Origin: Bacillota bacterium
Lineage (GTDB): Bacteria > Bacillota > Clostridia > Peptostreptococcales > Anaerovoracaceae
DNA length: 25,827 nucleotides
Reading direction: 5' to 3'
NCBI GenBank assembly: GCA_016284575.1
Contig: JAEEPD010000142.1
Coordinates: 1 to 25,827, forward strand
Position 1 is the first letter of the stretch, and every line of letters begins with the position of its first letter. Made by a program: the position numbers and the translations under genes. Shown here in pieces: positions 16,299-22,800 of the stretch. The notes beneath the pieces are model-generated. The model was not told where the DNA came from, did no database searches, and worked only from the letters and a program-made list of their open reading frames with translations.

Positions 16299-16312
16299 TA
16301 GCTGAATCAGTA

Positions 16313-16435
16313 CATAGGGGGATCGAAGCCGAAAGGGCAGAACGGTCCGGTGGACCGTTCTGGTCCGAGCACGGCCGAGCCGGGCGCAGGACGGCGGATT
16401 TGCACAGCAAATACGCGTAATCCCCCTATGCTCCA
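16313..16435. repeat. Nested palindromic element carrying copies of the tRNA-Ala 3' end
   Basis: CATAGGGGGATCGAA (16313-16327) is an exact inverted copy of tRNA bases 16234-16248. ATCCCCCTATGCTCCA (16420-16435) is an exact direct copy of 16238-16253. The two outer parts pair with each other over 11 bp (16313-16323 with 16420-16430). They enclose a perfect 11-bp hairpin CAGAACGGTCC/GGACCGTTCTG (16338-16362) and a small ATTTGC/GCAAAT hairpin (16398-16412). No protein is encoded. It looks like an insertion at the tRNA 3' end or a tRNA-derived repeat. Confidence 0.75.
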
Positions 16436-16441
16436 TCAAAT

Positions 16442-16483
16442 AAGGAAGCATATTTTGATAGAAAGTATGCTTCCTTTTTCTTT
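16442..16483 (+). terminator. Terminator at the start of composite repeat copy A
   Basis: AAGGAAGCATA and TATGCTTCCTT form a perfect 11-bp stem (16442-16452 with 16466-16476) around a loop containing TGATAGAA, followed by TTTCTTTG. The same loop motif recurs in the terminators at 19219 and 19499. Confidence 0.8.
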
Positions 16484-16535
16484 GCCTGAAACGCTTTGAT
16501 TTCAAAGGGTTTCGGATTGTTGAGCATAATAAAAT

Positions 16536-16583
16536 GCCTCCCGAAGCCTGCTTTTAGTGGCCACGGGGAGGCGTCTTTTTCGT
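16536..16583 (+). terminator. Second terminator of composite repeat copy A
   Basis: GCCTCCC (16536-16542) pairs with GGGAGGC (16566-16572), with GTGGCCAC inside the loop. A long T-rich run, GTCTTTTTCGTTTTTTTG, follows. It insulates mscS from upstream transcription. Confidence 0.75.
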
Positions 16584-16596
16584 TTTTTTGAGTTTT

Positions 16597-16605
16597 TGCT
16601 ATAAT
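16597..16605 (+). promoter_or_regulatory. Candidate extended -10 promoter for mscS
   Basis: TGCTATAAT is a perfect extended -10, directly upstream of the TAATCGTT repeats, with a weak -35. A second TATAAT lies at 16646-16651, just after the repeats. Copy B lacks this TATAAT (it reads GCTATCTGG), so promoter activity would be specific to copy A. Confidence 0.55.
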
Positions 16606-16606
16606 G

Positions 16607-16642
16607 TAATCGTTAAATCTCAGTGATAATCGTTAGATTTCA
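16607..16642 (+). repeat. Two direct repeats TAATCGTTARATYTCA, period 20 bp
   Basis: Copies start at 16607 (TAATCGTTAAATCTCA) and 16627 (TAATCGTTAGATTTCA). They lie between two possible -10 boxes upstream of mscS. Two-helical-turn spacing would put bound proteins on one DNA face. They may be operators or remnants of an insertion-sequence end. Confidence 0.8.
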
Positions 16643-16703
16643 GAGTATAATTGTAATATAGTTATTGTTGATTTTAGTAAAACATCTGGGACGGAGAGTC
16701 AAA

Positions 16704-17690
16704 ATGGCTGACGATAATGTAAAGACTGCTGAAAGCGCGAAAAAGGCCGCAATGGACGGGACAGTAAAAAAGGTGGTCCGTTATGCTGTGGCGCTGGTGC
16801 TTTTCCTGATCGTGACAAATCCTTCGATACTTTTCTTCCTGCCTGAAGGCGCGCGGGAAAATCTGCGAAACATATGGAGCCAGATATTCGGCAACGTCGA
16901 CAGCATAAAAGATGCTGTCAGGATCGATTTTGTCGCGATATTCAAGATAATCGCGATAGTGCTGATGCTTCTTCTGCTTGTCAATATCATACGGCTGATA
17001 CTGAGCAGGATCAAACCCAAAACAGGCAAGGGCCAAAGCATCAGTTCGATGGTATATTCATTCAGCACCTACGGAGTTGTCCTTCTGGGAATAATAATGG
17101 TGCTCAGCGCCCTGGGTGTAAACATGAGCACGATCTTCGCATCCATAGGAATTGTTGCTTTAATAATCGGCTTCGCGGCGGAGAGCCTTATCGCAGACCT
17201 TATCACGGGCATCTTCCTTGTGTTCGAGGACGAATTCAATGTCGGGGACATCGTTGAGATCAACGGTTTCCGCGGCACGGTGACAAGCATAGGCATGCGC
17301 GTCACATGCATCACTGATATGGGCGGCAACACCAAGGTCATCAACAATTCCGGCATCAAAGACGTGCTCAACCGTTCAAAAGCTGCTTCAAAGGCTGTGT
17401 GTGACGCCCCGGTGGCCTACGGCGAAAACCTTGAGCACGCGGAGAAGGTGCTGAACGCGATACTCGATAAGATTCCGGGAAAGTATCCCGATATGTTCAA
17501 AAAGCGGCCGGAGTACATCGGCGTACAGGCACTCGACAGCAGTTCGGTCAACCTTCGCGTAGTGGCCGAGGTCGAGGAAAAAGACGTGTTCGCGGCGGCC
17601 CGCGTCATCAACCGCGAGATAAAAACAGGCTTTGACGCGGCGGGCGTGGAGATTCCGTTCCAGCAGGTGGTCGTGCATCAGGCTAAGTGA
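16704..17690 (+). CDS. MscS-family mechanosensitive channel
   Basis: This small-conductance mechanosensitive channel releases solutes on osmotic downshock. The 328-residue protein has membrane segments at about 25-47, 77-100 and 118-137, then the pore-lining TM3 at about 141-175 (STIFASIGIVALIIGFAAES). The MscS signature follows (FEDEFNVGDIVEINGFRGTV), and the cytoplasmic vestibule domain ends near FDAAGVEIPFQQVVV. The start at MADDN is chosen because GGACGGAG precedes it; an in-frame ATG at 16665 would add 13 residues. Its stop overlaps the next start (TGATG), so the two genes are coupled. It lies between the two composite repeats, apart from core genes. Confidence 0.92.
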   Translation: MADDNVKTAESAKKAAMDGTVKKVVRYAVALVLFLIVTNPSILFFLPEGARENLRNIWSQIFGNVDSIKDAVRIDFVAIFKIIAIVLMLLLLVNIIRLILSRIKPKTGKGQSISSMVYSFSTYGVVLLGIIMVLSALGVNMSTIFASIGIVALIIGFAAESLIADLITGIFLVFEDEFNVGDIVEINGFRGTVTSIGMRVTCITDMGGNTKVINNSGIKDVLNRSKAASKAVCDAPVAYGENLEHAEKVLNAILDKIPGKYPDMFKKRPEYIGVQALDSSSVNLRVVAEVEEKDVFAAARVINREIKTGFDAAGVEIPFQQVVVHQAK

Positions 17691-18856
17691 TGAAAGACAG
17701 GGAATTCGGTTACAATGCCGCGAAGGAGTTCAACGAACTTCCCAGCAGCGAATTTCATATGGGCGAAGATTCCCCGAAGGCCCTTGCGGCGCCTGCGGTG
17801 TCTGACGATGCCGGAAAAAGCGGAATGCTGCGCAGGCTGTTTACGAGAAGGGCTGCTGCCCGTGTAGCGGCGGCAATGCTTACCGTAGTGGTCGTGGCGG
17901 ATTCCTTCGGAATGGACATTCTGGATGGCGGGGAAAAGGTCAAACCGGTACCGGAACAGCCCGCGCAGAGTGCGGAGCCTGCTTTTACTGAGCCAGAGCC
18001 TGCCCAGGAAGTTCCCGAAGAGCCCGCAGCCGATTCGGACGCGCCGGTCCTCTACGATCTTGAACCTGAATATATGAACTTCCTCGCCAAGCTGTATCAG
18101 GCCGGCAAAACGGAAGATGAAAGCAGTATGGGCATACTGCTGAAGGAGGTCCCGGAGGGCTTCCCCGAGATGACGGTCTACTTTGACGGCGAGCACGCCC
18201 AGGACCGCATGGAAGAGGGCGTCCCGACACTTAAATACAGCCTGTCGAGCTATTCGCAGGACGGATCTGTCCCCTACGACACCATCCACAGCCGGGTAGG
18301 CTTTTATTTCAAGGGAAAGGTCGAAGAAGGCTGCCGCGTAGTTTTAGGCTATTACGACGGCACTACTTCCTACTGGCTTGAGGAGCCGAGCTTTCACAGC
18401 TATGAAGGCTTTGCTTCGCTTCGGGATGTTGAGGGGCTGGAAAGCATGGATACATTCCATGCTACAGGTTTTGCGTCCACGACCGAATATGACAGGGTGG
18501 TTCCCACCAACCATTATAGGATCATCGTTAACAGCAGCGGTTCCTTTGTGATGAATGACGGCCGCGGATTCCTTGAAGACGGCGACATGACGGTCATGTG
18601 GACAGCTACGGCATACAACGAGGACGGAAGCGTATCAACAGCGGTCGCCGGCGGAAGCATTCAGGACAAAGGCAAGTTCGAGGTCGAGGAAGACACGGGA
18701 GGGAACCCGAGGAACATAAAGATACGGGGCAGCGAACTATACAGGGTCATAGACGGGGAAAGCTACCCGGATCCTTATTATCATTCGGTCTATCAGGAAA
18801 TATTTTATCTGACGGATATCTATGAGGAACTTTACGCGGAGTGGTCAAGGGAATAG
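17690..18856 (+). CDS. Membrane-anchored protein of unknown function coupled to mscS
   Basis: The 388-residue protein has a roughly 55-residue cytoplasmic N-terminus and one membrane segment at about 56-72 (RVAAAMLTVVVVADSF) preceded by a basic MLRRLFTRRAAAR stretch, so the rest should lie outside the membrane. A Pro/Glu-rich linker (about 85-117) leads to a beta-rich extracytoplasmic domain (VGFYFKGKVEEGCRVVLGYY, HYRIIVNSSGSFVMNDGRGF, MWTATAYNEDGSVSTAVAGG). No enzyme motif is recognised. Start: the mscS stop and this ATG share a base; a GTG one codon earlier is less likely. The layout (short cytosolic tail, single span, large exterior domain) resembles sensor or anti-sigma proteins, but that is only analogy. 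Confidence 0.75.
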   Translation: MKDREFGYNAAKEFNELPSSEFHMGEDSPKALAAPAVSDDAGKSGMLRRLFTRRAAARVAAAMLTVVVVADSFGMDILDGGEKVKPVPEQPAQSAEPAFTEPEPAQEVPEEPAADSDAPVLYDLEPEYMNFLAKLYQAGKTEDESSMGILLKEVPEGFPEMTVYFDGEHAQDRMEEGVPTLKYSLSSYSQDGSVPYDTIHSRVGFYFKGKVEEGCRVVLGYYDGTTSYWLEEPSFHSYEGFASLRDVEGLESMDTFHATGFASTTEYDRVVPTNHYRIIVNSSGSFVMNDGRGFLEDGDMTVMWTATAYNEDGSVSTAVAGGSIQDKGKFEVEEDTGGNPRNIKIRGSELYRVIDGESYPDPYYHSVYQEIFYLTDIYEELYAEWSRE

Positions 18857-18945
18857 CGTTTTATCAATTAACTGTAAAGGACTAAGGTGCCGGATCGGTT
18901 AGAGTTTTCGTTCCACATTATGCGGAGGACTTCGACGGGGGTCTA

Positions 18946-19200
18946 ATGTACAGGGATGCTTATGGCGATCCTAACTATTACATTGTCAGGAATGGCGAGC
19001 GGATCTATTGTGGCTGGAATATCCACCACATACTCCCTCTCGCCCGTGGCGGCACCGATTCCAGTGATAATCTGATCTGCACCAACATCATCACAAACGA
19101 GCTGGCTGCAGATAAGATCACTTACTGGATCGATGATGTGTTGTATCAGGTGAAACGTGTCGCGGGAACGCCCCGACATGAAATCGTAAGACTGACATAA
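18946..19200 (+). CDS. Short HNH-endonuclease-like protein, possibly a 5'-truncated remnant
   Basis: The 84-residue reading contains NIHHILPLARGGTDSSDNL, an HNH pattern with His27/His28, Asn42 and Asn51 and the following AADK. The reading frame stays open 60 bases upstream of the ATG (…FVPHYAEDFDGGL) without another start codon. The flanking sequence also looks protein-like, so the N-terminus of a longer HNH protein may be lost. The usual zinc-binding Cys pairs are absent. GGGGG lies before the ATG but no standard ribosome site. It sits between the mscS pair and composite repeat copy B. A nuclease activity is possible but unproven. Confidence 0.55.
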   Translation: MYRDAYGDPNYYIVRNGERIYCGWNIHHILPLARGGTDSSDNLICTNIITNELAADKITYWIDDVLYQVKRVAGTPRHEIVRLT

Positions 19201-19218
19201 AGGAGAAACCGGATGGGT

Positions 19219-19258
19219 AAGGTAGGTAATTCTGATAGAATTGCCTACCTTGTTCTTT
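19219..19258 (+). terminator. Terminator at the start of composite repeat copy B
   Basis: AAGGTAGGTAATTC pairs with GAATTGCCTACCTT (14 bp, one G-U) around loop TGATA, followed by TTCTTTTAC. The upper stem and loop are identical to the hairpin at 19499, while the lower stem differs on both arms so pairing is kept. Confidence 0.85.
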
Positions 19259-19308
19259 TACTCGAAAATGCCTTGAAATCAAAGGCTTTCGGGTTTCGCA
19301 TACAAATA

Positions 19309-19362
19309 AGACGCCTTCCGATTACCGTTTTGCGCGGTCTTCAGGAGGCGTCTTTTTCGTTT
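19309..19362 (+). terminator. Second terminator of composite repeat copy B
   Basis: AGACGCCTTCC pairs with GGAGGCGTCT with one bulged base, followed by TTTTCGTTTTC. It corresponds to the hairpin at 16536 in copy A, with a changed 5' arm. Confidence 0.7.
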
Positions 19363-19383
19363 TCTGGTGCTTTCGCTATCTGG

Positions 19384-19458
19384 TAATCGTTAAATCTCAG
19401 GGGTAATCGTTAGATTTCAGAGTAATCGTTAAATCTCAAGGGTAATCGTTAAAAGTCA
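19384..19458 (+). repeat. Four direct repeats TAATCGTTARATYTCA, period 19-20 bp
   Basis: Copies start at 19384, 19404, 19423 and 19443; the last is degenerate (TAATCGTTAAAAGTCA) and runs into GTTGACCCCGGCC. Arrays of about 20-bp repeats ending near TTGACCCC are reminiscent of IS21-family ends. No istA or istB is present, so this would be an orphan end; operator function is the alternative. Confidence 0.8.
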
Positions 19459-19498
19459 GTTGACCCCGGCCCAGAAGCAATATACCATATATTTACAG

Positions 19499-19542
19499 CA
19501 AAGCAAGGTAATTCTGATAGAATTGCCTTGCTTTGTTCTTTG
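19499..19542 (+). terminator. Third terminator of the TGATA-loop family
   Basis: CAAAGCAAGGTAATTC pairs with GAATTGCCTTGCTTTG (16 bp, one G-U) around loop TGATA, then TTCTTTG. It lies 40 bp after the repeat array and insulates the following gene. Confidence 0.85.
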
Positions 19543-19633
19543 TGTTATGATAAAAGCGGGCGTGGACGAGGGGCTGTCCGCGCTGCTGGACGATGACTGG
19601 TAAACAAGAGGACAAATCGGGATTTGAGGAAAA

Positions 19634-20359
19634 ATGAAAGAATATAAAGTAAACTCCGGATACGGCTGGCACGCGTGGTTCTGGGTCGATAAAGAAGCGT
19701 TCGAGGGCGAGTGGAAGATCGGAATGCTTCGATACCGCATTGAAAAGGCCGTCGGCAGAGCCGACGACGGCAAGCTCTTTCTGATGGTTTGGACGAATCT
19801 CGACCAACACGACAGTGACAAGTTTTCACAGGCTTTTTTTGAGATTGACGAGCGCGAGTACGCCGAGCTTCTCGACCGCGCGATCAAACAGGGCGAATTA
19901 ACGCCGAATGATCGGGAACACCTGATCAAAAGAATGAAAGCGCCCTTTATCCCGCCGTGGGACAGCCATAAAGCCGCCGTCGTTTATCGGGACGGGCGCT
20001 ATACGCTCGGTCAGCAGAACGATCGTCCGTATCTGATCGTAAACGGAAAGAGATTGACTCTGACCTGCCAGCCGTACGAGCCGTGCCTGTATATCACGGA
20101 TGAGGACGGCTGCAGGACGGCCGTGCACAACGCCTTCGACCCGTTCGACGTTCTGAACGCTTTCAGCAGAGGCGAAACGATCACATCGATCACCGGCAGA
20201 GAATACGACGCGCGGGATTTCTGCGCAATGGTCGAATACGCCGCCGGCATGGCAGATATCGGCATAAACGTCGCGGAAGCTGTGCTCGAAACGGACAAAA
20301 AGCAGGGAGAGACCGCAAAAAAGAATAAATCAACGCAGAATACAAATCGTTTGCTTTGA
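19634..20359 (+). CDS. Protein of unknown function in the accessory region
   Basis: The 241-residue soluble protein has no signal peptide, membrane segment or recognised motif. It has an aromatic-rich N-terminus (GYGWHAWFWVDKEAFEGEWK), an acidic helix (FEIDEREYAELLDRAIKQ) and a C-terminal region (LYITDEDGCRTAVHNAFD, then REYDARDFCAMVEYAAGM). The basic KKNKSTQNTNRLL tail is probably disordered. GAGGAAAA precedes the ATG. It is flanked by its own upstream terminator and a shared downstream one, so it is monocistronic, but no promoter stands out. The location beside repeats and a toxin-antitoxin pair suggests mobile DNA. No function is assigned. Confidence 0.7.
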   Translation: MKEYKVNSGYGWHAWFWVDKEAFEGEWKIGMLRYRIEKAVGRADDGKLFLMVWTNLDQHDSDKFSQAFFEIDEREYAELLDRAIKQGELTPNDREHLIKRMKAPFIPPWDSHKAAVVYRDGRYTLGQQNDRPYLIVNGKRLTLTCQPYEPCLYITDEDGCRTAVHNAFDPFDVLNAFSRGETITSITGREYDARDFCAMVEYAAGMADIGINVAEAVLETDKKQGETAKKNKSTQNTNRLL

Positions 20360-20440
20360 ACCCACGCACCCTCATTTGCACCCATGACCATCAATTTGCA
20401 TCCAAAGGCTGCTTTTCTATCCATTTGTACTTGCAGTTCC

Positions 20441-20480
20441 ATAGGAAAAGCACTCACCGAAAGGTGGGTGCTTTTCCTAT
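20441..20480. terminator. Bidirectional terminator between the unknown gene and the PIN toxin
   Basis: ATAGGAAAAGCACTCACC pairs with GGTGGGTGCTTTTCCTAT (18 bp, one G-U) with a GAAA tetraloop. It ends both convergent genes and overlaps the last bases of the PIN toxin gene. Confidence 0.8.
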
Positions 20481-20914
20481 TCTGATTCGGTCTTTTCATC
20501 GGAGGGGTACAACTCCAGCAGCTCCTCAGGCGACAACAGCGTGATCCCAAAGGTCAAATAGTCTTTTTTGTTCCTCGTGACAATGGCATCACATTTGTTG
20601 GACTTGGCACAGGTGGCCAGGAGACAATCTTCAAAATCCGCCGCTCTGGTCAGATAGGCATTGAGTACATCATCGTTCGTGACAGACAGCACCTTTGCGA
20701 TGTCCAGGACAGAGCCAAGGGCCTTATACGCCATCTCCGTGCTGTGCAGATAACGATGGACTAAATAGAAGATGTCGGTAACGCAGGAGGCAGACAGGAA
20801 GCCCTGGACTTTCTTGCTTTCGCAGAGCTGCAAAACCGCCTTGGAATCTGCAAAAAACGGTTCCCGCTGCGTCAGCACATCCAGAAAGATGTTGGTGTCA
20901 ATCATCAGGCGCAT
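20477..20914 (-). CDS. PIN-domain toxin (VapC-like)
   Basis: The 145-residue PIN-domain ribonuclease is likely the toxin of a type II pair that cleaves RNA using Mg ions. MRLMIDTNIFLDVL gives Asp6. FEDCLLATCAKSNKCDAIVT gives acidic residues Asp93, Glu95, Asp96 and Asp109, and TRNKKDY follows. These fit the PIN acidic cluster. The start overlaps the end of the upstream antitoxin by 17 bases, so the two are coupled. The gene lies in an accessory region. A housekeeping PIN role is possible but less likely given the neighbour. Confidence 0.85.
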   Translation of the reverse strand: MRLMIDTNIFLDVLTQREPFFADSKAVLQLCESKKVQGFLSASCVTDIFYLVHRYLHSTEMAYKALGSVLDIAKVLSVTNDDVLNAYLTRAADFEDCLLATCAKSNKCDAIVTRNKKDYLTFGITLLSPEELLELYPSDEKTESE

Positions 20915-21128
20915 ACTTCTGCAGCCGCTCCTCTCTCAGTGCTTTGGCATCATAATCCTCCGGGAGCCTTCCGGCGAGGATGCCGCTGATTGCCTCCACC
21001 GCGCTTACATTGGGGTTGGACACCTTTGCGATCTTCTTCCCGTTTTTTGTGATGAAGATATCCTCTGTTGCAAGCATACTGAGGTACTTCCCGAAGTTTA
21101 CCTTGAACTCCGTTGCTGTAACGACCAT
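20898..21128 (-). CDS. Phd/YefM-type antitoxin
   Basis: The 76-residue protein has an N-terminal Phd/YefM fold (MVVTATEFKVNFGKYLSML, then DIFITKNGKKIAKVSN), which dimerises and binds operator DNA. The C-terminal segment (EDYDAKALREERLQKYAPDD) should wrap the PIN toxin. The ATG at 21128 is chosen over one at 21146 because GGAAGGAGGG precedes it by seven bases. It has a near-consensus promoter upstream and is probably autorepressed. Confidence 0.85.
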   Translation of the reverse strand: MVVTATEFKVNFGKYLSMLATEDIFITKNGKKIAKVSNPNVSAVEAISGILAGRLPEDYDAKALREERLQKYAPDD

Positions 21129-21158
21129 GTTGAACCCTCCTTCCATACTCGCAACACT

Positions 21159-21187
21159 ATTATATGCGAAATTACAGGAAACTTCAA
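21159..21187 (-). promoter_or_regulatory. Promoter of the Phd/PIN operon
   Basis: On the minus strand TTGAAG (21187-21182), a 17-bp spacer and consensus TATAAT (21164-21159) are found. Upstream, TCGCGCGA and ATCG/CGAT-type dyads with AT-rich flanks are plausible operator material. Confidence 0.7.
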
Positions 21188-21377
21188 TATAAATCGTGCG
21201 ATATAGAAAATGAATATATTAAATTTCGCGCGATAATCCCGGGGATAGACGAATAGAAGTCAACGATAGTTGGATTTCGCTTAGACATGAGCCGTACCCC
21301 GGAAATCGGAAGAAACGGGTATGGCCGCGGTGCGGCCCCGGCTTGGTTTCGCAGCGGCGACAAAAATGCCCTGCCCC

Positions 21378-21406
21378 TGTTCACGCCGGGAAAAGTATGC
21401 TACAAT
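21378..21406 (+). promoter_or_regulatory. Candidate MATE transporter promoter
   Basis: TGTTCA (21378-21383), a 17-bp spacer and TACAAT (21401-21406) with an extended TGC are seen about 33 bp before the start codon. Confidence 0.5.
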
Positions 21407-21438
21407 GGCGCAAACGCATCCCAACGGAGGGCAAAACG

Positions 21439-22791
21439 ATGTTCGTACTGCGGGACCGGGGGTTCTATAAAAAGACGTTGCTGCTCATGCTGCCGGTGAT
21501 CCTCCAGCAGCTCATCACCGTGGGCATCAACTTTCTGGACAATATCATGATCGGCTCCTTCGGGGAGGTCAGCATCGCGGCGGCGGCCTTCTCCAACCAG
21601 GCCTATGCTTTTTTCCAGTTCATCTGCATGGGCCTGGGCAGCGGCGCGGTGGTCATGTCCAGCCAGTTCTGGGGCCGGAAAGAGCGGGAACCCATGCTCA
21701 CCACGGCGGCCATGGCCCTGCGGGTGACGGCGGCGATCTGCCTCATATTCACCCTGCTGGGGATGGTCTGGCCCCGGCTGCTGCTCCGGGCCTTCACAAG
21801 CGACGAAGCGGTCATCCTCCGGGGCGGGCCCTATATGCGCCTCATCGGGACCACCTTCCTCCTCTCCGGCCTCAGCTCCACCGCCACCTATCTCATGCGC
21901 AGCGTGGGGAAGGTGCGCATCCCCCTGATCGGCTCCGCCATCGCCTTTTTCCTGAACCTCTTTTTCAACTGGGTCTTCATTTTCGGCAAGCTGGGCGCCC
22001 CCCGGCTGGAGCTGCTGGGGGCTGCCGTGGGCACCGTCATTGCCCGGGTTTTCGAGTTCCTCTTCGTCTTCGGCTACTTCGCCGTGAAGGAGGACGCCTT
22101 CGGCTTCCGGCTCCGGCATTTCCTCCGCCCCGGCGGGGAGCTTCGGCGGCAGTATGTGAAATTCAGCCTGCCGGTGCTGTTCAGCGATACCCTGCTGGGT
22201 CTGAGCCTCACCCTGGTAAGCGTGATCTACGGTCACATTTCCGCGGAGATCAGCGCCGCCAATTCCATTTCCGGCAGCCTGGTGCGCCTCATCACCATCC
22301 TCAACAGCGGCCTTTCCGGGGCCAGCGCCATCGTGATCGGCAACACCATCGGGGAAGGGGACCTGGCCCAGTCCAAGCGACAGGGCAACACCTATATCCT
22401 CCTGTCCTTCCTCTTCGGCCTGGCGGTCATCCCCATCCTCCTGGCCCTCACGGGGCCCTATATGCGCTTTTACACCATCCAGCCGGAGACGGAGGCCATC
22501 GCCCGGCAGATGCTGAAGATCACCTATTTCATGCTGCCCGTGCAGATGGTGGCCTTCGTCATTTCCAAGGGCATCCTGCGGGGCGGGGGCGACACCCGCT
22601 TTCTGCTCCTGGCGGATTCCAGCTGCGTCTGGTTCATTTCCCTGCCCCTGGGGGCCCTGGCGGGCTTCGTCTGGCACCTCAGCCCCGGGTGGATCTATTT
22701 CTTCCTGGCGGTGGAATTCCCCCTGAAGGGCATCGTCTGCTTCATCCGCTATTGCAGCGGCAAATGGATACAGGAGATCAAGTCCCACTGA
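21439..22791 (+). CDS. MATE-family multidrug/Na+ antiporter
   Basis: This inner-membrane exporter of the MATE family is usually driven by Na+ or H+ and extrudes cationic drugs or metabolites. The 450-residue protein has about twelve hydrophobic segments in two halves. The first opens with TLLLMLPVILQQLITVGINF, LDNIMIGSFGEVSIAAAAFS and QAYAFFQFICMGLGSGAVV. The second contains SLPVLFSDTLLGLSLTLVSV and AANSISGSLVRLITILNSGL, the matching half-repeat. Length is normal for the family. The start is fixed by CGGAGGG eight bases upstream; a GTG at 21343 in frame lacks such a site. Codon use is C/G-ending throughout, unlike genes left of 16 kb. It converges on the TIR gene. Confidence 0.93.
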   Translation: MFVLRDRGFYKKTLLLMLPVILQQLITVGINFLDNIMIGSFGEVSIAAAAFSNQAYAFFQFICMGLGSGAVVMSSQFWGRKEREPMLTTAAMALRVTAAICLIFTLLGMVWPRLLLRAFTSDEAVILRGGPYMRLIGTTFLLSGLSSTATYLMRSVGKVRIPLIGSAIAFFLNLFFNWVFIFGKLGAPRLELLGAAVGTVIARVFEFLFVFGYFAVKEDAFGFRLRHFLRPGGELRRQYVKFSLPVLFSDTLLGLSLTLVSVIYGHISAEISAANSISGSLVRLITILNSGLSGASAIVIGNTIGEGDLAQSKRQGNTYILLSFLFGLAVIPILLALTGPYMRFYTIQPETEAIARQMLKITYFMLPVQMVAFVISKGILRGGGDTRFLLLADSSCVWFISLPLGALAGFVWHLSPGWIYFFLAVEFPLKGIVCFIRYCSGKWIQEIKSH

Positions 22792-22800
22792 CGGAAAAAC

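Larger units (their letters stand above)
16443..16655 (+). repeat. Composite intergenic repeat, copy A
   Basis: In order it has a terminator hairpin with loop TGATAGAA, an imperfect hairpin (GAAACGCTTTG at 16488-16498 with CAAAGGGTTTC), a second terminator ending GGAGGCGTCTTTTTCGTTTT, and two TAATCGTTARATYTCA repeats. The same order, with partly conserved sequence, occurs at 19219-19458. The two copies flank the mscS to HNH segment. Confidence 0.7.
16257..16703. other. 447-bp non-coding stretch between tRNA-Ala and mscS
   Basis: It holds, in order, the post-tRNA hairpin, the tRNA-derived palindromic element and composite repeat copy A. Copy A contains two terminators, a small hairpin, two TAATCGTT repeats and candidate mscS promoters. 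Short open frames here on the minus strand are antisense to the tRNA and are not considered genes. Confidence 0.85.
19219..19458 (+). repeat. Composite intergenic repeat, copy B
   Basis: It has the same arrangement as 16443-16655: a terminator with loop TGATAGAA, a hairpin built around TTGAAATCAAAGG, a second terminator ending GGAGGCGTCTTTTTCGTTTT, and an array of TAATCGTT repeats (four instead of two). The TATAAT seen in copy A is absent. Confidence 0.7.
19201..19633. other. 433-bp non-coding stretch after the HNH-like gene
   Basis: It contains composite repeat copy B (terminator, hairpin, second terminator, four TAATCGTT repeats ending in TTGACCCCGGCC) and then a third terminator of the same family at 19499. 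A short frame from ATG 19545 to 19601 (MIKAGVDEGLSALLDDDW) has no ribosome site and may be the relic of a lost gene. Confidence 0.8.
21129..21438. other. 310-bp divergent intergenic region
   Basis: The left side is AT-rich and holds the toxin-antitoxin promoter. The right side, from about 21290, is GC-rich and holds the MATE promoter. The composition change falls within this stretch. Small frames here have no ribosome sites. Confidence 0.7.

Noticed and set aside
16192..16505. Minus-strand frames giving VEHRGIEPLASRLRT and similar peptides
   Set aside because: They are antisense translations of the tRNA-Ala and its copied 3' end, a common annotation artefact.
19384..19458. The TAATCGTT array as a CRISPR
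   Set aside because: The spacers are only 3-4 bp and near-identical, so this is a tandem repeat array, not a repeat-spacer array. No cas genes are present.
19545..19601. An 18-codon frame (MIKAGVDEGLSALLDDDW)
   Set aside because: It has no ribosome site and follows directly on a terminator; at most a relic of the end of a lost gene.
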